This document shows, piece after piece, positions 16,084-25,033 of a stretch of DNA of 64,000 nt. The DNA lies in the NCBI GenBank assembly GCA_945878375.1, contig CAMDWG010000008.1, forward strand, positions 1 through 64,000, read 5' to 3'. Source of the DNA: Roseomonas mucosa. GTDB taxonomy: Bacteria; Pseudomonadota; Alphaproteobacteria; Acetobacterales; Acetobacteraceae. The notes beneath the pieces were generated by a model. The model made no database searches, had not been told where the DNA came from, and worked only from the letters and a program-made list of their open reading frames with translations. Positions within the stretch are counted from its first letter, which is position 1; every line of letters starts with the position of its first letter. The translations under genes and the position numbers were made by a program.

Positions 16084-16473
16084 ATGGGTTTTCTGAATAA
16101 GTATAAGACCGACAAGACCGCCGAATTGGCTGGCGTGTGGGTCGATGTCGATGCGGGCGTCGAGTGGAAGATCGCCCGACTGAGCAATGAAAAGGCGCGC
16201 ACCGAGCGCCGCAATCTCGAAAAGCCGTACCGCAACTTCCAGAACATTCCTGACAGCGTGGCCGAAGACATCCTCCGGAAGGTGGTTGCCCGCACGGTCC
16301 TCCTCGATTGGAAGGGCATGACGGACACGGACGGCAAGGAAATTCCGCACTCGCCCGCGAAGGCTGAGGAGCTGTTCAAGGAATTCCCTGACCTTCTGAG
16401 CGACGTCGTCGGTCTGGCGATGGCTCGCGAGACCTTCCAGGCCGAAGCGGCCGAAGCCGCAAAAAACGACTAA
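16084..16473 (+). CDS. tail assembly chaperone, upstream (G-like) frame
   Basis: A 129-residue protein: N-terminus FLNKYKTDKTAELAGVWVDV followed by WKIARLSNEKA, a helical middle and an acidic end EAAEAAKND. This fits tail assembly chaperones, which coat the tape measure protein during tail assembly. It ends at a slippery heptamer that allows a -1 shift into the following frame, the normal design for this gene pair. The first codons are AT-rich; AAGG is 14 nt upstream. Confidence 0.8.
   Translation: MGFLNKYKTDKTAELAGVWVDVDAGVEWKIARLSNEKARTERRNLEKPYRNFQNIPDSVAEDILRKVVARTVLLDWKGMTDTDGKEIPHSPAKAEELFKEFPDLLSDVVGLAMARETFQAEAAEAAKND
16461..16467 (+). promoter_or_regulatory. A_AAA_AAC slippery heptamer for -1 ribosomal frameshift
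   Basis: In the zero frame the codons are GCA AAA AAC GAC TAA. The heptamer 16461-16467 has the X_XXY_YYZ form in the right phase, two codons before the stop. The -1 frame is open from there to 16865. This is seen directly; use of the site is inferred from the conserved G/GT arrangement of siphoviruses. Confidence 0.85.
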
Positions 16474-16865
16474 CAGCGTTCCAGGCTTGGAGCCGCACCT
16501 ACGGCGACAAGCAGGAGTTTCTGGAGGGGTTGGCGGCTGAGAGCGGCGGGACAGACATCCCGCCCGCACTCCACGAAAAGCCAACCCTCCACAGCTTCGA
16601 AATTGAAGTTTGGAACGCCTTCTGCCGCCTGTCTTTGCGGCGTCCTGTCAGTGGTTTCGGCGCCGTTGGAGCTATTCCTTACGTAGAAATTACCGCGTAC
16701 CTAGACCACTTCTGTGAATTCTCAGACGACGAAGACCACCATTTATTTATCCAACTTCTTGAGTCTCTTGATTCTTCGTTCCTAAAAGACGTGTCCGATA
16801 AACAGCAGGCAGAACGCAAGAAGAATGAAAAGACGTCTGCCGCAAAGAGGCGCCGAACCGTTTGA
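16467..16865 (+). CDS. tail assembly chaperone, frameshift extension (T-like domain)
   Basis: Read in the -1 frame after the heptamer, this adds about 132 residues to the first 128, giving a G-T fusion of about 260. The extension starts LTAFQAWSRTYGDKQEF and includes HSFEIEVWNAFCRLSLRRP, an acidic stretch and a Lys/Arg-rich tail. Taken alone it would need a TTG start at 16530 without a good ribosome site, which loses the conserved aromatic segment before it. The tape measure gene follows after the gp10-like gene. Confidence 0.8.
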   Translation, partial: RLTAFQAWSRTYGDKQEFLEGLAAESGGTDIPPALHEKPTLHSFEIEVWNAFCRLSLRRPVSGFGAVGAIPYVEITAYLDHFCEFSDDEDHHLFIQLLESLDSSFLKDVSDKQQAERKKNEKTSAAKRRRTV

Positions 16866-16871
16866 CTTTAG

Positions 16872-16901
16872 CAGCCGCCCCGCCCTGCCGCCGGGCGGCT
16901 G
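16872..16901 (+). terminator. terminator after tail chaperone pair
   Basis: CAGCCGCCC (16872-16880) pairs perfectly with GGGCGGCTG (16893-16901) and is followed by TTTTTCT. It begins 6 nt after the T-frame stop. Confidence 0.88.
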
Positions 16902-16922
16902 TTTTTCTAAAGGACTTTAGCA

Positions 16923-17531
16923 TTGCCTCGACTAACCCTCGCGCTGAATGCGGGTGCGGAGCAGAAGCTTCGGCAGCGCATCGCGGAGCAGGCGGGCAAG
17001 AAGGTCCGCCAGATCTTCTACAGCCTCCATGCCAAAATCCTTGAGAACACGCCCCTGAACACCGGGCGCACACTCGGAAGCTGGGCGGCGTCCGCAGACC
17101 GGGCGGTCCTGATCGATATCGCGGACACTCTTGGGCGGGATCAGTTCATCTACAGCCCGGTCAATCCCAACACCAACCTCATGCCTGTTGGAGCCGAACC
17201 CGGTAGGGCCTTCTTCGTCCGCATGTCGCTCAAGACCTCCGAGCGCATCAATTTCGAGCGGAACCCGTACCGCGTCTTTTACGTGTCGAACGGCGCCCGC
17301 CTCGATTCCGGTTTCATGGAATGGCCGAACGGGGACACCACCGACTCCTTGCCGAGCGGACTTTCCCAAGACGTCGGCTCCCGCGCTTACGCGCAAGAAT
17401 ACGGCGCCGTGCCGGGCTTCGATGTCTACGGCAACAACGGCTCCCTGAAGCGTTTCCCCTTCAATCCTCGCGGCATCCTCGGCGTGCATATGGCCGTCGA
17501 AAGCATCCGCCTCACTTACAGCGGCCGATAA
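16923..17531 (+). CDS. HK97 gp10-like neck/tail completion protein
   Basis: A 202-residue protein whose N-terminal helix (EQKLRQRIAEQAGKKVRQI) and following ILENTPLNTGRTLGSW are the signature of the HK97 gp10-like family, found in neck or tail completion proteins. The C-terminal part is longer than usual for the family (which is often 120-150 residues), with a FYVSNGARLDSGFMEW segment. TTG start with AAAGGA 8 nt upstream. In most siphoviruses this gene stands between head closure and tail terminator; here it stands after the chaperones. Confidence 0.7.
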   Translation: MPRLTLALNAGAEQKLRQRIAEQAGKKVRQIFYSLHAKILENTPLNTGRTLGSWAASADRAVLIDIADTLGRDQFIYSPVNPNTNLMPVGAEPGRAFFVRMSLKTSERINFERNPYRVFYVSNGARLDSGFMEWPNGDTTDSLPSGLSQDVGSRAYAQEYGAVPGFDVYGNNGSLKRFPFNPRGILGVHMAVESIRLTYSGR

Positions 17532-17546
17532 TTTCTGAGGCAGTGA

Positions 17547-20500
17547 ATGACTGATATTGCGTTAAAGGCATCCATCGACTTCCGCGATGCCGAAAAGCAG
17601 GTCGACAATTTCGTTAAGAACGCCAAGCGGAAGATGTCCGAGATCATGGCGGCAGCGAACCGCCCTGGCGGATCGATGGCGGGGCAGCGTTCGGCGGGGA
17701 CACGGCGTACCGGCGGCGCTGGCGCCGCTTCGTCTCCTATTCCGTGGATGCAAGACATCAGCGTCGCGAAGCGGGCCTACGCGCAGCTCACGACGCTCGA
17801 AAAAGCGTTCGCAGAGGGCTCGATTAAGTGGCGCCGCGCGCTGGAGCGCGAAAACATCGCACGCCTGAAGCGGGACGGCGCCATGACGGAAGGCAACTTC
17901 CGACTGAAGTGGCGTATGGACGATGCGGACATGAAGCGGGCGCTGCAAAGTAAGCGCGAGAAGGAAAGACAGGACCGGGAAGCCACCAAAGCGGCGCTGG
18001 CCGAAGCTAAGGAACGCGCGAAAGCTGAAAAACAACTCCTCCGCGAGGTTGAGATCGTCCGGCGCGAGGCGGCAAAACTAGTCAAGCAGGAGGCCAAGGA
18101 GCGAGCGAAGGCCGAACGAGAAGCGCGCCGCGAAGCGGAGACCGCGCAGCGTGAGGCGGCAAAACTAGTCAAGCAGGAGGCCAAGGAGCGAGCGAAGGCC
18201 GAACGAGAAGCCGCCAGCGCGCGGAAAAAAGAGCTGCGGGACATCGCGCGCGAACAGGCAAACTTTGAGCGCGAAACGCGCGCTGCCGAGAAAGCCCGCG
18301 CGCGCGCCGACCGCCAGGAAGCTGTCACGCAGGCTGCCCTCGCCCGTGCCGATATTGAGCGGTCCCGTGTAGCCATGCGCGGCTCCCGCGCCGTGACCTT
18401 CGGCGGCGGCGGCACCTCCTCGTCCGTTTCCGCATTGACTGACGGCGGCACTGGAATGCGCGCCCGCAATGCCGACTTCTATGAACGTCAGGCCGCATCT
18501 GCGCTGATCGCAGAGGAGCGCGCGCGCCGGGAGGTCGAGCGAGCGGAAAAGCGGGCAGCGGATGCGGCTGCGCGCCTGGAGCGGCGCGCCCAGGAATCAG
18601 CTGAACGCGAGAAGAAGCGGATCGCAGATCGAGAGACGCGGGAGCTGACCTCGCTCGCCAAACGCGAGTCGGCAGAAAAAGCCGCAACGGAGCGAGCCGA
18701 AGCCCGCGAGCGCGTTCTAAGCGAGCGCCGCGCAGTTCGGGCAGACCGTGCCGCGCGCGGCGACGTTCTCGCCGTCGGCCGCGCCAGCAACACGGCGCTC
18801 GGCGTCAATAACCGCATCGGGCGTCAGCTTGGGAGCGATCCTGCCCTTCAGACCCGCCTCAGCGGCGATGTGAACTCCGCGCTCACGGCATACACGCAAA
18901 CAGTCCAGCGCTACGGCGCCGCGTCGGTGCAGTCTGCGCGCGCTTCTATCGATTTCAACCGAACACTCCAGAACGTCCGAAGCACGATTGCCGAAAAAGG
19001 TGGGCTTTTCCAGAAGCTGGACAGCAACACCCGCACCTTGAGCGGTTCTATCGACCGGCTCGGGGGCAGCTATGGCGGACTTCGCCGCATTGTCCTCAAC
19101 ACCCAGGTCGCCTTGAGTGCGCTGACTGCCGCTTTTGGTATGCGCGAGATCATGCAAACCGCGCAGCAACTGGAAAACGTCGAGAACACGCTTCGAGCTG
19201 TCTCGCCGTCTGCTGATGCAGCAGCCGCGAACATGGTGTTCCTTCGCCAAGCGGGCGACGCGGTCGGGTTTTCGTATCTGGAAGCTGGGCGCAGCTTCGC
19301 GCAGTTCACAGCAGCGGCGACGAATGCGGGGGCGAGCGTCGAGCAAACTCAGCAGATGTTTTTGCGGTTGACGGTCGCGTCTCGCAACTTTGGCCTCAGC
19401 AGCGCCGACACTGACGGCGTAATCCGCGCTCTGACGCAATCTATGTCGAAGGGGCGGTTCTCGGCGGAAGAAATTCGTCAGCAGCTAGGCGACCGCATGC
19501 CTGTTGCCATGGCTGCGCTTGAGCAAGCCACGGGCAAGACTGGCGAAGAACTCGATAAAATGATGCGCGACGGCAAAATCACGACGGCCGAATTCGCCAT
19601 TCCGTTCATCGAGGCTCTCTTCAGGATGTCGGGCGGGCTGGATGCGGCAGAGCGCGCCAGCCAGAGCCTGTCTGCGAGCCTCTCTCGCCTCAGCAATGCG
19701 TGGGCCAATCTCGTCAAGGATTCTCCCGCTCTAGTCGCAGGGATCGGGGTGGTCGTCGACGGCCTTGCGCGGTTCTTGAATGGTGATTTTGTTCGCGCCG
19801 CGAGCGACCTGATGGGAGCCCTCACGACGCGCTTCGCCGCCGCCTTCACCCAGGCATCCTCCGTTCTGGATAGCGTGTTCGCCCCTACTCTCAGACAGGT
19901 CACGCAGAACCTCGACGAACTCATCACACTCGGCATCGGCGCCTTGGCAGCGATGATGACCCGCGCGTTGATCCCTGCGGCGCTCGGCGCGGCGGGAGCC
20001 CTCGGCGCGCTCCTGACCCCCGTCGGTTTGGCCCTGGCCGCTGTTGCAGGCCTGACCGTAGCGTTTGTTAAGTTCAGGAACGAGATGGTAACCTTTCAGG
20101 GCGTGAGTGCCCCGGTTATCGATGTGGTCGCCGCGTCGTTTGAGGCGCTCTGGGACACGATCAAGGACCTCGTCGCATACGTCAGCACCGCGCTGCCTGA
20201 CGCCTTTGAAAAGGCGCTGGCAGCAGTCGGGAGTGCTGGACAAGCGGTGATGAGCTTCTTTGGGCTCTCGGGGCAGCAACTTCAGAATTTCGGCCAAACT
20301 ATTTCCCAGGGTTTTGTTGGTATGGTGAGAGGCATCGCCACGGCGGTCGACGCCTCCATCACTTTGCTGACCAACATCGTGGCGATATCGCGCGCTGTCG
20401 CAATGGACGTAGAGGATGCCTTTGTACGTATCGGTCTGAACATCCGCCAGATTTACGAAAATATCTTCAAGCTTCTGGCGGACTTTATCGACCGTTTCAT

Positions 20501-23228
20501 GCGCGCGCTTCCGGGTATCTTCGGGCTCGCCGCCCAGATCGCGGCGGGCATCGGTAATCAGTTGCGCGCAGCGTTCGGAGAAGAAGGCGATGTCCTCGCC
20601 GGAATCGCGCGCTCCTGGGCGCCGAACACCACCCGCGAGCTGAACCGGATTTTTGAAAACGGTGGCAGCACGGCTGCGCGTGATTTTGTCGATAATCTTC
20701 TCAGCGGCATCACTAATCTTGAAACCAATCTGACCACCGGACTGGATGCGACGTTTTCCCCGATCTTCTCCGGTGTGATGGCACGCGCTGCCGCGCGCGG
20801 CGTGAACGCCGCTGCCGCCCGTGTCGCGGTAACAAACCTTGATCCAGGCTTCTTCGGGAATTCTTCCGACCTGAACGCGCCTTCCGATTTGTCGCGCAGG
20901 ATCGGTCCCAGAGAGCTTATGGGGAATCTGAGCGGCACAATCGGCAACGGCAGCGGCGGCTCCAACGGCAGCGGCGGCTCCAACGGCACCACAGGCGCCC
21001 AAAACGCGGTCGCTGAGTTCATGGACGACCTCCGTCGTCAGACAGCTAGCGCGGGGCGCGCCGACGGCGCAGCGGCTGCCTATGTCGATACGCTAAATCG
21101 TCTCGCAGACGCAGCTAAAACCGCGCGCGGAAGCGTCTCAACGCTCGCTGAACAGCAGGAGGCCAAGGCCCTCGTCACCGAGCGCCTGAACAAGGAATCT
21201 GAGAAGTTCATCCGCGACACCAACCTCAGCAGCGAGTCGAGCGAACGCCTTGCCCAGGCCTATCTGCAAGGCGCGGAAGCGGGCGACCGTGCGGCGATCC
21301 GCGAACGCGCGATGGTCGAAGCGCGCAAGACCGTCCGCGAGTTCACCGACGGCACAAATGACGTCACACAGGAGTACAAGGACAAGGTCGAGGAACTTAT
21401 CCCGGTTCTGGACCGCGCTGAGCGGTCTGAGCGTGCGCTGGCGACTGCCCGCAGCATCGCCAACAACCGCGATGAGATTGAGATCCTGCAAGCCGAGCAG
21501 CGGCTCATCTCCGCGAACGCGAACGAGCGCGAGCGTGAAGTCGCAGCGCTCCGCGCGCGTCAGGCGGCACGGGGCACAGGCCTTGAAGATCAGGCGGGGC
21601 GCAGCGCCTCCCAGGTGGTCGAGCTGCGTCAGCAGAACGAGCAGCTCAGTAATTCGTGGAATGAGATGGCGCGCGTTGGCGAGCAGGCCTTCGACCGCAT
21701 CGGCTCGGCTATCACGGAGGCCTTCGCGAAGGGCGAAATAAAGGCTCTCAAGTTCAGCAACATCTACCGCGCCGTCCTGTCTGAGATCATCCAGGCGACG
21801 ATGCGGATGGCGTTCATCAACCCGCTGCTCAACAGCATGATGGGCGGCTCCCGCCCCACGATGAGCGGGATGTTCTCCGTTTCCAACATGGGCGGGGGCT
21901 CCACAGGCGCCGTGGGAGGGCTGGCCGGTCTTGCGAGCGGTGTTTCCGGTCTCGCAGGGATCGGCTCCTCGGTCAGCAACTTCTTCGGCGGCTCTGGGAA
22001 TTCAGCCAGCAATGTCGTTCCTGGCGCACTCTCGGATGGAGCAGGCTTCCAAGCCGCTGGTGCGGGCGCTGCGCCCGCAGCAGCCGCAGGCGCAGGTATG
22101 GGAGGCATGCTCGGCGGCATGGCGATGGGCTTCGGTATGGGCTCCATGGTCGGCGGACTGATCGCAGGCAAGAGCGCCGCACGGCAGCAGAACGCCCAGA
22201 TAGGCGCTGCGCTTGGCGCGGTCCTCCTTGGCCCTCTCGGCGGTCTCGCTGGCGGCGCCATCGGTGGCCTGCTCGGGCCGAAAAAGGCCCGTACGTTTTT
22301 CAACCTCGGGGTCGATACGGACGAGGCTGGCAATCTCCGGGTCGGGTCGGGGAGCGGCAAACGTGCCGACGCTCAACTTGCCGCACTCCAGAACGAGACA
22401 GAACAAGCCACCAAGGAACTGAACGCTCGCATGGCGGCGCTGGGCCTCCGCGCTTCCGGTTCCGCCAACCTTGGTACGGGCGTGGGTGGCGTTAAGCAGT
22501 TCGGCAACCTCAACGACGCGCTGAACCAGTTCAAGATCACCGCGTCGGACACCCGCGTTCAGGGAGCTATCGACCGCCTCGCTGGCGGCGACTTCAACAA
22601 GGCGCTCGATGTGGCCGCACAATCGAAGGAATTCATCACCGCGCTGGACTCGGTGAAGAAGGAACTCAAGAACGCCGACGACCCCATCGCGCAGATCGTC
22701 TCGCAGTTTGATTCGCTGCGTGAGTCTGCCGATAAGCTGGGCTTCGGAATGGACGAAGTGACGACGGCCCAAGAAAAGGCAATCCGCGCCTATCGCGAGC
22801 AACAGGCTCTAGGTCCGGTTGCCGGGCTTGCGGACTATGCGCGCAGCCTTCGTGTCGCCAACGACAACAGCGGCACACCGATGTCGCGCCTCGCTTCGGC
22901 CGAACTGATGTTCAACGAGACCGCGTCTCTCGCTGCATCGGGCGATATCCGCGCTCTGGGCTCGTTGCAGGATCGGGCCGAGACGTTCCGCCAGCTCAGC
23001 CGAGACGTCTTCGGGACCGGGATCGAATTTGCCGGTGCGGAACAGCGCATCATCGACGCTCTCGGCGCCGTTGGGCAGCTCGACACGGATCAGCTTACAG
23101 GCGACCACATCCGCGAGCAGACCGAGACACTGGTGGGCGCCCTCGAGCGTCTTCAGGACGAGGTCAAGGCTCTGCGTCGTGAGGTTCAGCAGCAGGGCGC
23201 CAATCCGCTGACAGCGAGGGCCGCATGA
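17547..23228 (+). CDS. tape measure protein
   Basis: A 1893-residue protein that sets tail length and is ejected with DNA. Residues about 100-330 are a highly charged coiled coil with a 59-bp exact DNA duplication (18066-18124 and 18153-18211, 29 residues apart). Residues about 510-725 form the tape-measure N-terminal domain, including RFSAEEIRQQLGDRMPVAM. Hydrophobic stretches follow at about 800-850 and 1500-1560, then a second coiled-coil part and a Gly/Met-rich region (GGMLGGMAMGFGMG). By the usual scale of about 0.15 nm per residue it predicts a tail near 280 nm. GAGG precedes the ATG; its stop overlaps the next start. Confidence 0.9.
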   Translation: MTDIALKASIDFRDAEKQVDNFVKNAKRKMSEIMAAANRPGGSMAGQRSAGTRRTGGAGAASSPIPWMQDISVAKRAYAQLTTLEKAFAEGSIKWRRALERENIARLKRDGAMTEGNFRLKWRMDDADMKRALQSKREKERQDREATKAALAEAKERAKAEKQLLREVEIVRREAAKLVKQEAKERAKAEREARREAETAQREAAKLVKQEAKERAKAEREAASARKKELRDIAREQANFERETRAAEKARARADRQEAVTQAALARADIERSRVAMRGSRAVTFGGGGTSSSVSALTDGGTGMRARNADFYERQAASALIAEERARREVERAEKRAADAAARLERRAQESAEREKKRIADRETRELTSLAKRESAEKAATERAEARERVLSERRAVRADRAARGDVLAVGRASNTALGVNNRIGRQLGSDPALQTRLSGDVNSALTAYTQTVQRYGAASVQSARASIDFNRTLQNVRSTIAEKGGLFQKLDSNTRTLSGSIDRLGGSYGGLRRIVLNTQVALSALTAAFGMREIMQTAQQLENVENTLRAVSPSADAAAANMVFLRQAGDAVGFSYLEAGRSFAQFTAAATNAGASVEQTQQMFLRLTVASRNFGLSSADTDGVIRALTQSMSKGRFSAEEIRQQLGDRMPVAMAALEQATGKTGEELDKMMRDGKITTAEFAIPFIEALFRMSGGLDAAERASQSLSASLSRLSNAWANLVKDSPALVAGIGVVVDGLARFLNGDFVRAASDLMGALTTRFAAAFTQASSVLDSVFAPTLRQVTQNLDELITLGIGALAAMMTRALIPAALGAAGALGALLTPVGLALAAVAGLTVAFVKFRNEMVTFQGVSAPVIDVVAASFEALWDTIKDLVAYVSTALPDAFEKALAAVGSAGQAVMSFFGLSGQQLQNFGQTISQGFVGMVRGIATAVDASITLLTNIVAISRAVAMDVEDAFVRIGLNIRQIYENIFKLLADFIDRFMRALPGIFGLAAQIAAGIGNQLRAAFGEEGDVLAGIARSWAPNTTRELNRIFENGGSTAARDFVDNLLSGITNLETNLTTGLDATFSPIFSGVMARAAARGVNAAAARVAVTNLDPGFFGNSSDLNAPSDLSRRIGPRELMGNLSGTIGNGSGGSNGSGGSNGTTGAQNAVAEFMDDLRRQTASAGRADGAAAAYVDTLNRLADAAKTARGSVSTLAEQQEAKALVTERLNKESEKFIRDTNLSSESSERLAQAYLQGAEAGDRAAIRERAMVEARKTVREFTDGTNDVTQEYKDKVEELIPVLDRAERSERALATARSIANNRDEIEILQAEQRLISANANEREREVAALRARQAARGTGLEDQAGRSASQVVELRQQNEQLSNSWNEMARVGEQAFDRIGSAITEAFAKGEIKALKFSNIYRAVLSEIIQATMRMAFINPLLNSMMGGSRPTMSGMFSVSNMGGGSTGAVGGLAGLASGVSGLAGIGSSVSNFFGGSGNSASNVVPGALSDGAGFQAAGAGAAPAAAAGAGMGGMLGGMAMGFGMGSMVGGLIAGKSAARQQNAQIGAALGAVLLGPLGGLAGGAIGGLLGPKKARTFFNLGVDTDEAGNLRVGSGSGKRADAQLAALQNETEQATKELNARMAALGLRASGSANLGTGVGGVKQFGNLNDALNQFKITASDTRVQGAIDRLAGGDFNKALDVAAQSKEFITALDSVKKELKNADDPIAQIVSQFDSLRESADKLGFGMDEVTTAQEKAIRAYREQQALGPVAGLADYARSLRVANDNSGTPMSRLASAELMFNETASLAASGDIRALGSLQDRAETFRQLSRDVFGTGIEFAGAEQRIIDALGAVGQLDTDQLTGDHIREQTETLVGALERLQDEVKALRREVQQQGANPLTARAA

Positions 23229-23650
23229 GCGACCTCATCAACGGGTCAGGCCCCCTGTTTATCTTCGCGGAGATTGAGATCTACAGTCAAGCAGCAACTC
23301 CCCCGACGCCAGAGTTTCAGGCACAGGGCGTACTCGCAATTGGCACATTGGAAACGGCCTCCACTGTACTATCCGATAGTACGGTAATCCTGGCATCTGA
23401 CACCGGGTACGTTACCCGAGACGCAGATGTCGGAGGTCTGCGGGCGTTTCCCCCTTTGCTGATCTCCGCAGGGGATATCGACCGGCAGATTGATATCTCC
23501 CCCAACGGTCAGGGCGCGGGAGCGGGATGGGGTAATCTTCACTTTGCAAACAGTGGAGCCATCGGGACCCTCGCCTTGACGACAAACGCCGACGGTCGTC
23601 CGGTCACCGTCCGTATCGGACGCAAAACACGCCTCACGGTCCCCGTCTAA
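23225..23650 (+). CDS. N-terminal part of a split tail-tip protein
   Basis: A 141-residue product: GPLFIFAEIEIYS at the start, RQIDISPNGQGAGAGWGNLHFAN in two parts in the middle, and VTVRIGRKTRLTVPV at the end. In related tail proteins I recall, this RSVPGFGTIELAN-like segment and the VRxG end lead directly into the domain encoded by the next gene. The next open frame is in the same phase, 102 nt downstream. So this looks like half of one gene cut by an AT-rich insert. An internal 17-bp palindrome lies at 23366-23382. ATGA overlap with the tape measure stop. Confidence 0.65.
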   Translation: MSDLINGSGPLFIFAEIEIYSQAATPPTPEFQAQGVLAIGTLETASTVLSDSTVILASDTGYVTRDADVGGLRAFPPLLISAGDIDRQIDISPNGQGAGAGWGNLHFANSGAIGTLALTTNADGRPVTVRIGRKTRLTVPV

Positions 23651-23752
23651 TAATCCGCCCCACCCCCCACGAATACAATTCAGCGGGAACTATATTCTAT
23701 TTTGTCTGCATTTTTCTTGGTATAATTGACGACTATTTTTAATGGATGAAGA
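23651..23752 (+). other. AT-rich in-frame spacer splitting a tail gene
   Basis: 102 nt with several in-frame stops and TGGTATAAT (extended -10 form, TATAAT at 23721-23726), ending just before a GTG start preceded by GGATGAAGA. The flanking reading frames are in the same phase. It resembles the other promoter-bearing spacers of this phage. Confidence 0.6.
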
Positions 23753-25033
23753 GTGAGCGCCACCTTAGCCTATGGGTATGCTGACCCACCGCTTGCGAAT
23801 ACGTCTGTGCTTTTGGCCGGGCTAGGAGCGGGGTGGGTGGTAGACGAAACCGAAGTCCGTCTGTCACTTCGCGATCCCAGTTATTGGCTGGAGCAGGAGG
23901 TTGATGGCGCCCTCTATGCGGGCACGGGTGGGCTGGAGGGTACAGAGGCCCTCGGTAACAAAAGAAAGCCCCGCCTTCGTGGTGGGACAGCGGCAAACCC
24001 GGTACGGGAAATTTCTCCCGTTCTTGTGGACCCTGTACGCGGCATCTACCAAGTCTCGGACGCGACCGGCGGTATCGTTAATCTTTACGAGCGAGGGCTT
24101 GGGGGGTCTATCACCTTCGCAGGCGCCGTCTCGGATATCTCAGTCGCCGCGCCCCAACCTGGGAACTACACGGTCGAGCAGAGCGGTCGCGGACTCTTTT
24201 TCCGTCTCGGTACATTCCCGCCAGCAGGCGTCATCACAGTAGATGCCTGGGGGGCCTTCCCAGACGCCACCACCCCCAGCACCGCCGCTGCCGTCGCCCT
24301 TCAGATTCTACTCCAAGATCTGTCGGTGCCTTCCGCCTACGTGGATAGCGCGTCCTTTTCGACACTTTCGTCGTCCAACCCCTGGACGGCTGGCGTATGG
24401 CTCGGCGCAGATGAAGCCATTGACGGTGCGGAGCTGGTGGGCACTCTTCTACGCTCGTCTGCGGCAAGGCTCATCCCCCGTCGCGACGGGCGTCTTGCCG
24501 CTATTCCGTTCGGCCCCATTGCGGGCGGTACAACACCAAGCGCAACCTTTACTACCGCGCAGATCATAGACTGCGCCGCACGTCAGCTTCCAGCGCCGAT
24601 GTCGCCACCTCCCTTCCGCATTCGCGTTGCTTGGGGGAAGAACTACACCGTCCAGACTAGCTCCCTAGCCCCCTCCCTCAGCGGCGACCGAATACAAGAG
24701 CTGGCCGAGCCGTGGCGGGTCGCCACTTCCGGCAACGCTGCCGTCTCCCTACGGTGGCGTCGGGCGTCAGATCCCCCCCTCGTTGAGACTGCCCTGACAA
24801 ACCGGACCAATGCAGCCTCTCTCGCGGCTGGGCTGGCATCGTTGTGGTGTGTAGGCGCGGGGCGCCTTTTTTATGACGTGACAGTCCCTCTCCAGTTAGC
24901 CCTCGCCCGAGAAATCGGGGACGTCATTCAGGTTCAGTATCCTGGGCCACTAGCGGCGGGCTCTCTTGGCAGAATTGTCGGAGAGCAGATCCGTTTTTCG
25001 GATAATGTTGCCACTCTTCAGGTTCTTATATGA
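23753..25033 (+). CDS. C-terminal part of a split tail-tip protein
   Basis: A 426-residue product with the segments WVVDETEVRLSLRDPSYWL, ALYAGTGGLEG and a KRKPRLRGG stretch followed by SPVLVDPVRGIYQV. This is the central and C-terminal layout of a large tail-tip protein family, where members have an additional N-terminal beta domain equivalent to the preceding gene. Role: baseplate or tail-tip assembly in a siphovirus tail. GTG start; its stop overlaps the next ATG. A frame-preserving spacer separates it from the first half, so two polypeptides are predicted, which may associate. Confidence 0.7.
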   Translation: MSATLAYGYADPPLANTSVLLAGLGAGWVVDETEVRLSLRDPSYWLEQEVDGALYAGTGGLEGTEALGNKRKPRLRGGTAANPVREISPVLVDPVRGIYQVSDATGGIVNLYERGLGGSITFAGAVSDISVAAPQPGNYTVEQSGRGLFFRLGTFPPAGVITVDAWGAFPDATTPSTAAAVALQILLQDLSVPSAYVDSASFSTLSSSNPWTAGVWLGADEAIDGAELVGTLLRSSAARLIPRRDGRLAAIPFGPIAGGTTPSATFTTAQIIDCAARQLPAPMSPPPFRIRVAWGKNYTVQTSSLAPSLSGDRIQELAEPWRVATSGNAAVSLRWRRASDPPLVETALTNRTNAASLAAGLASLWCVGAGRLFYDVTVPLQLALAREIGDVIQVQYPGPLAAGSLGRIVGEQIRFSDNVATLQVLI

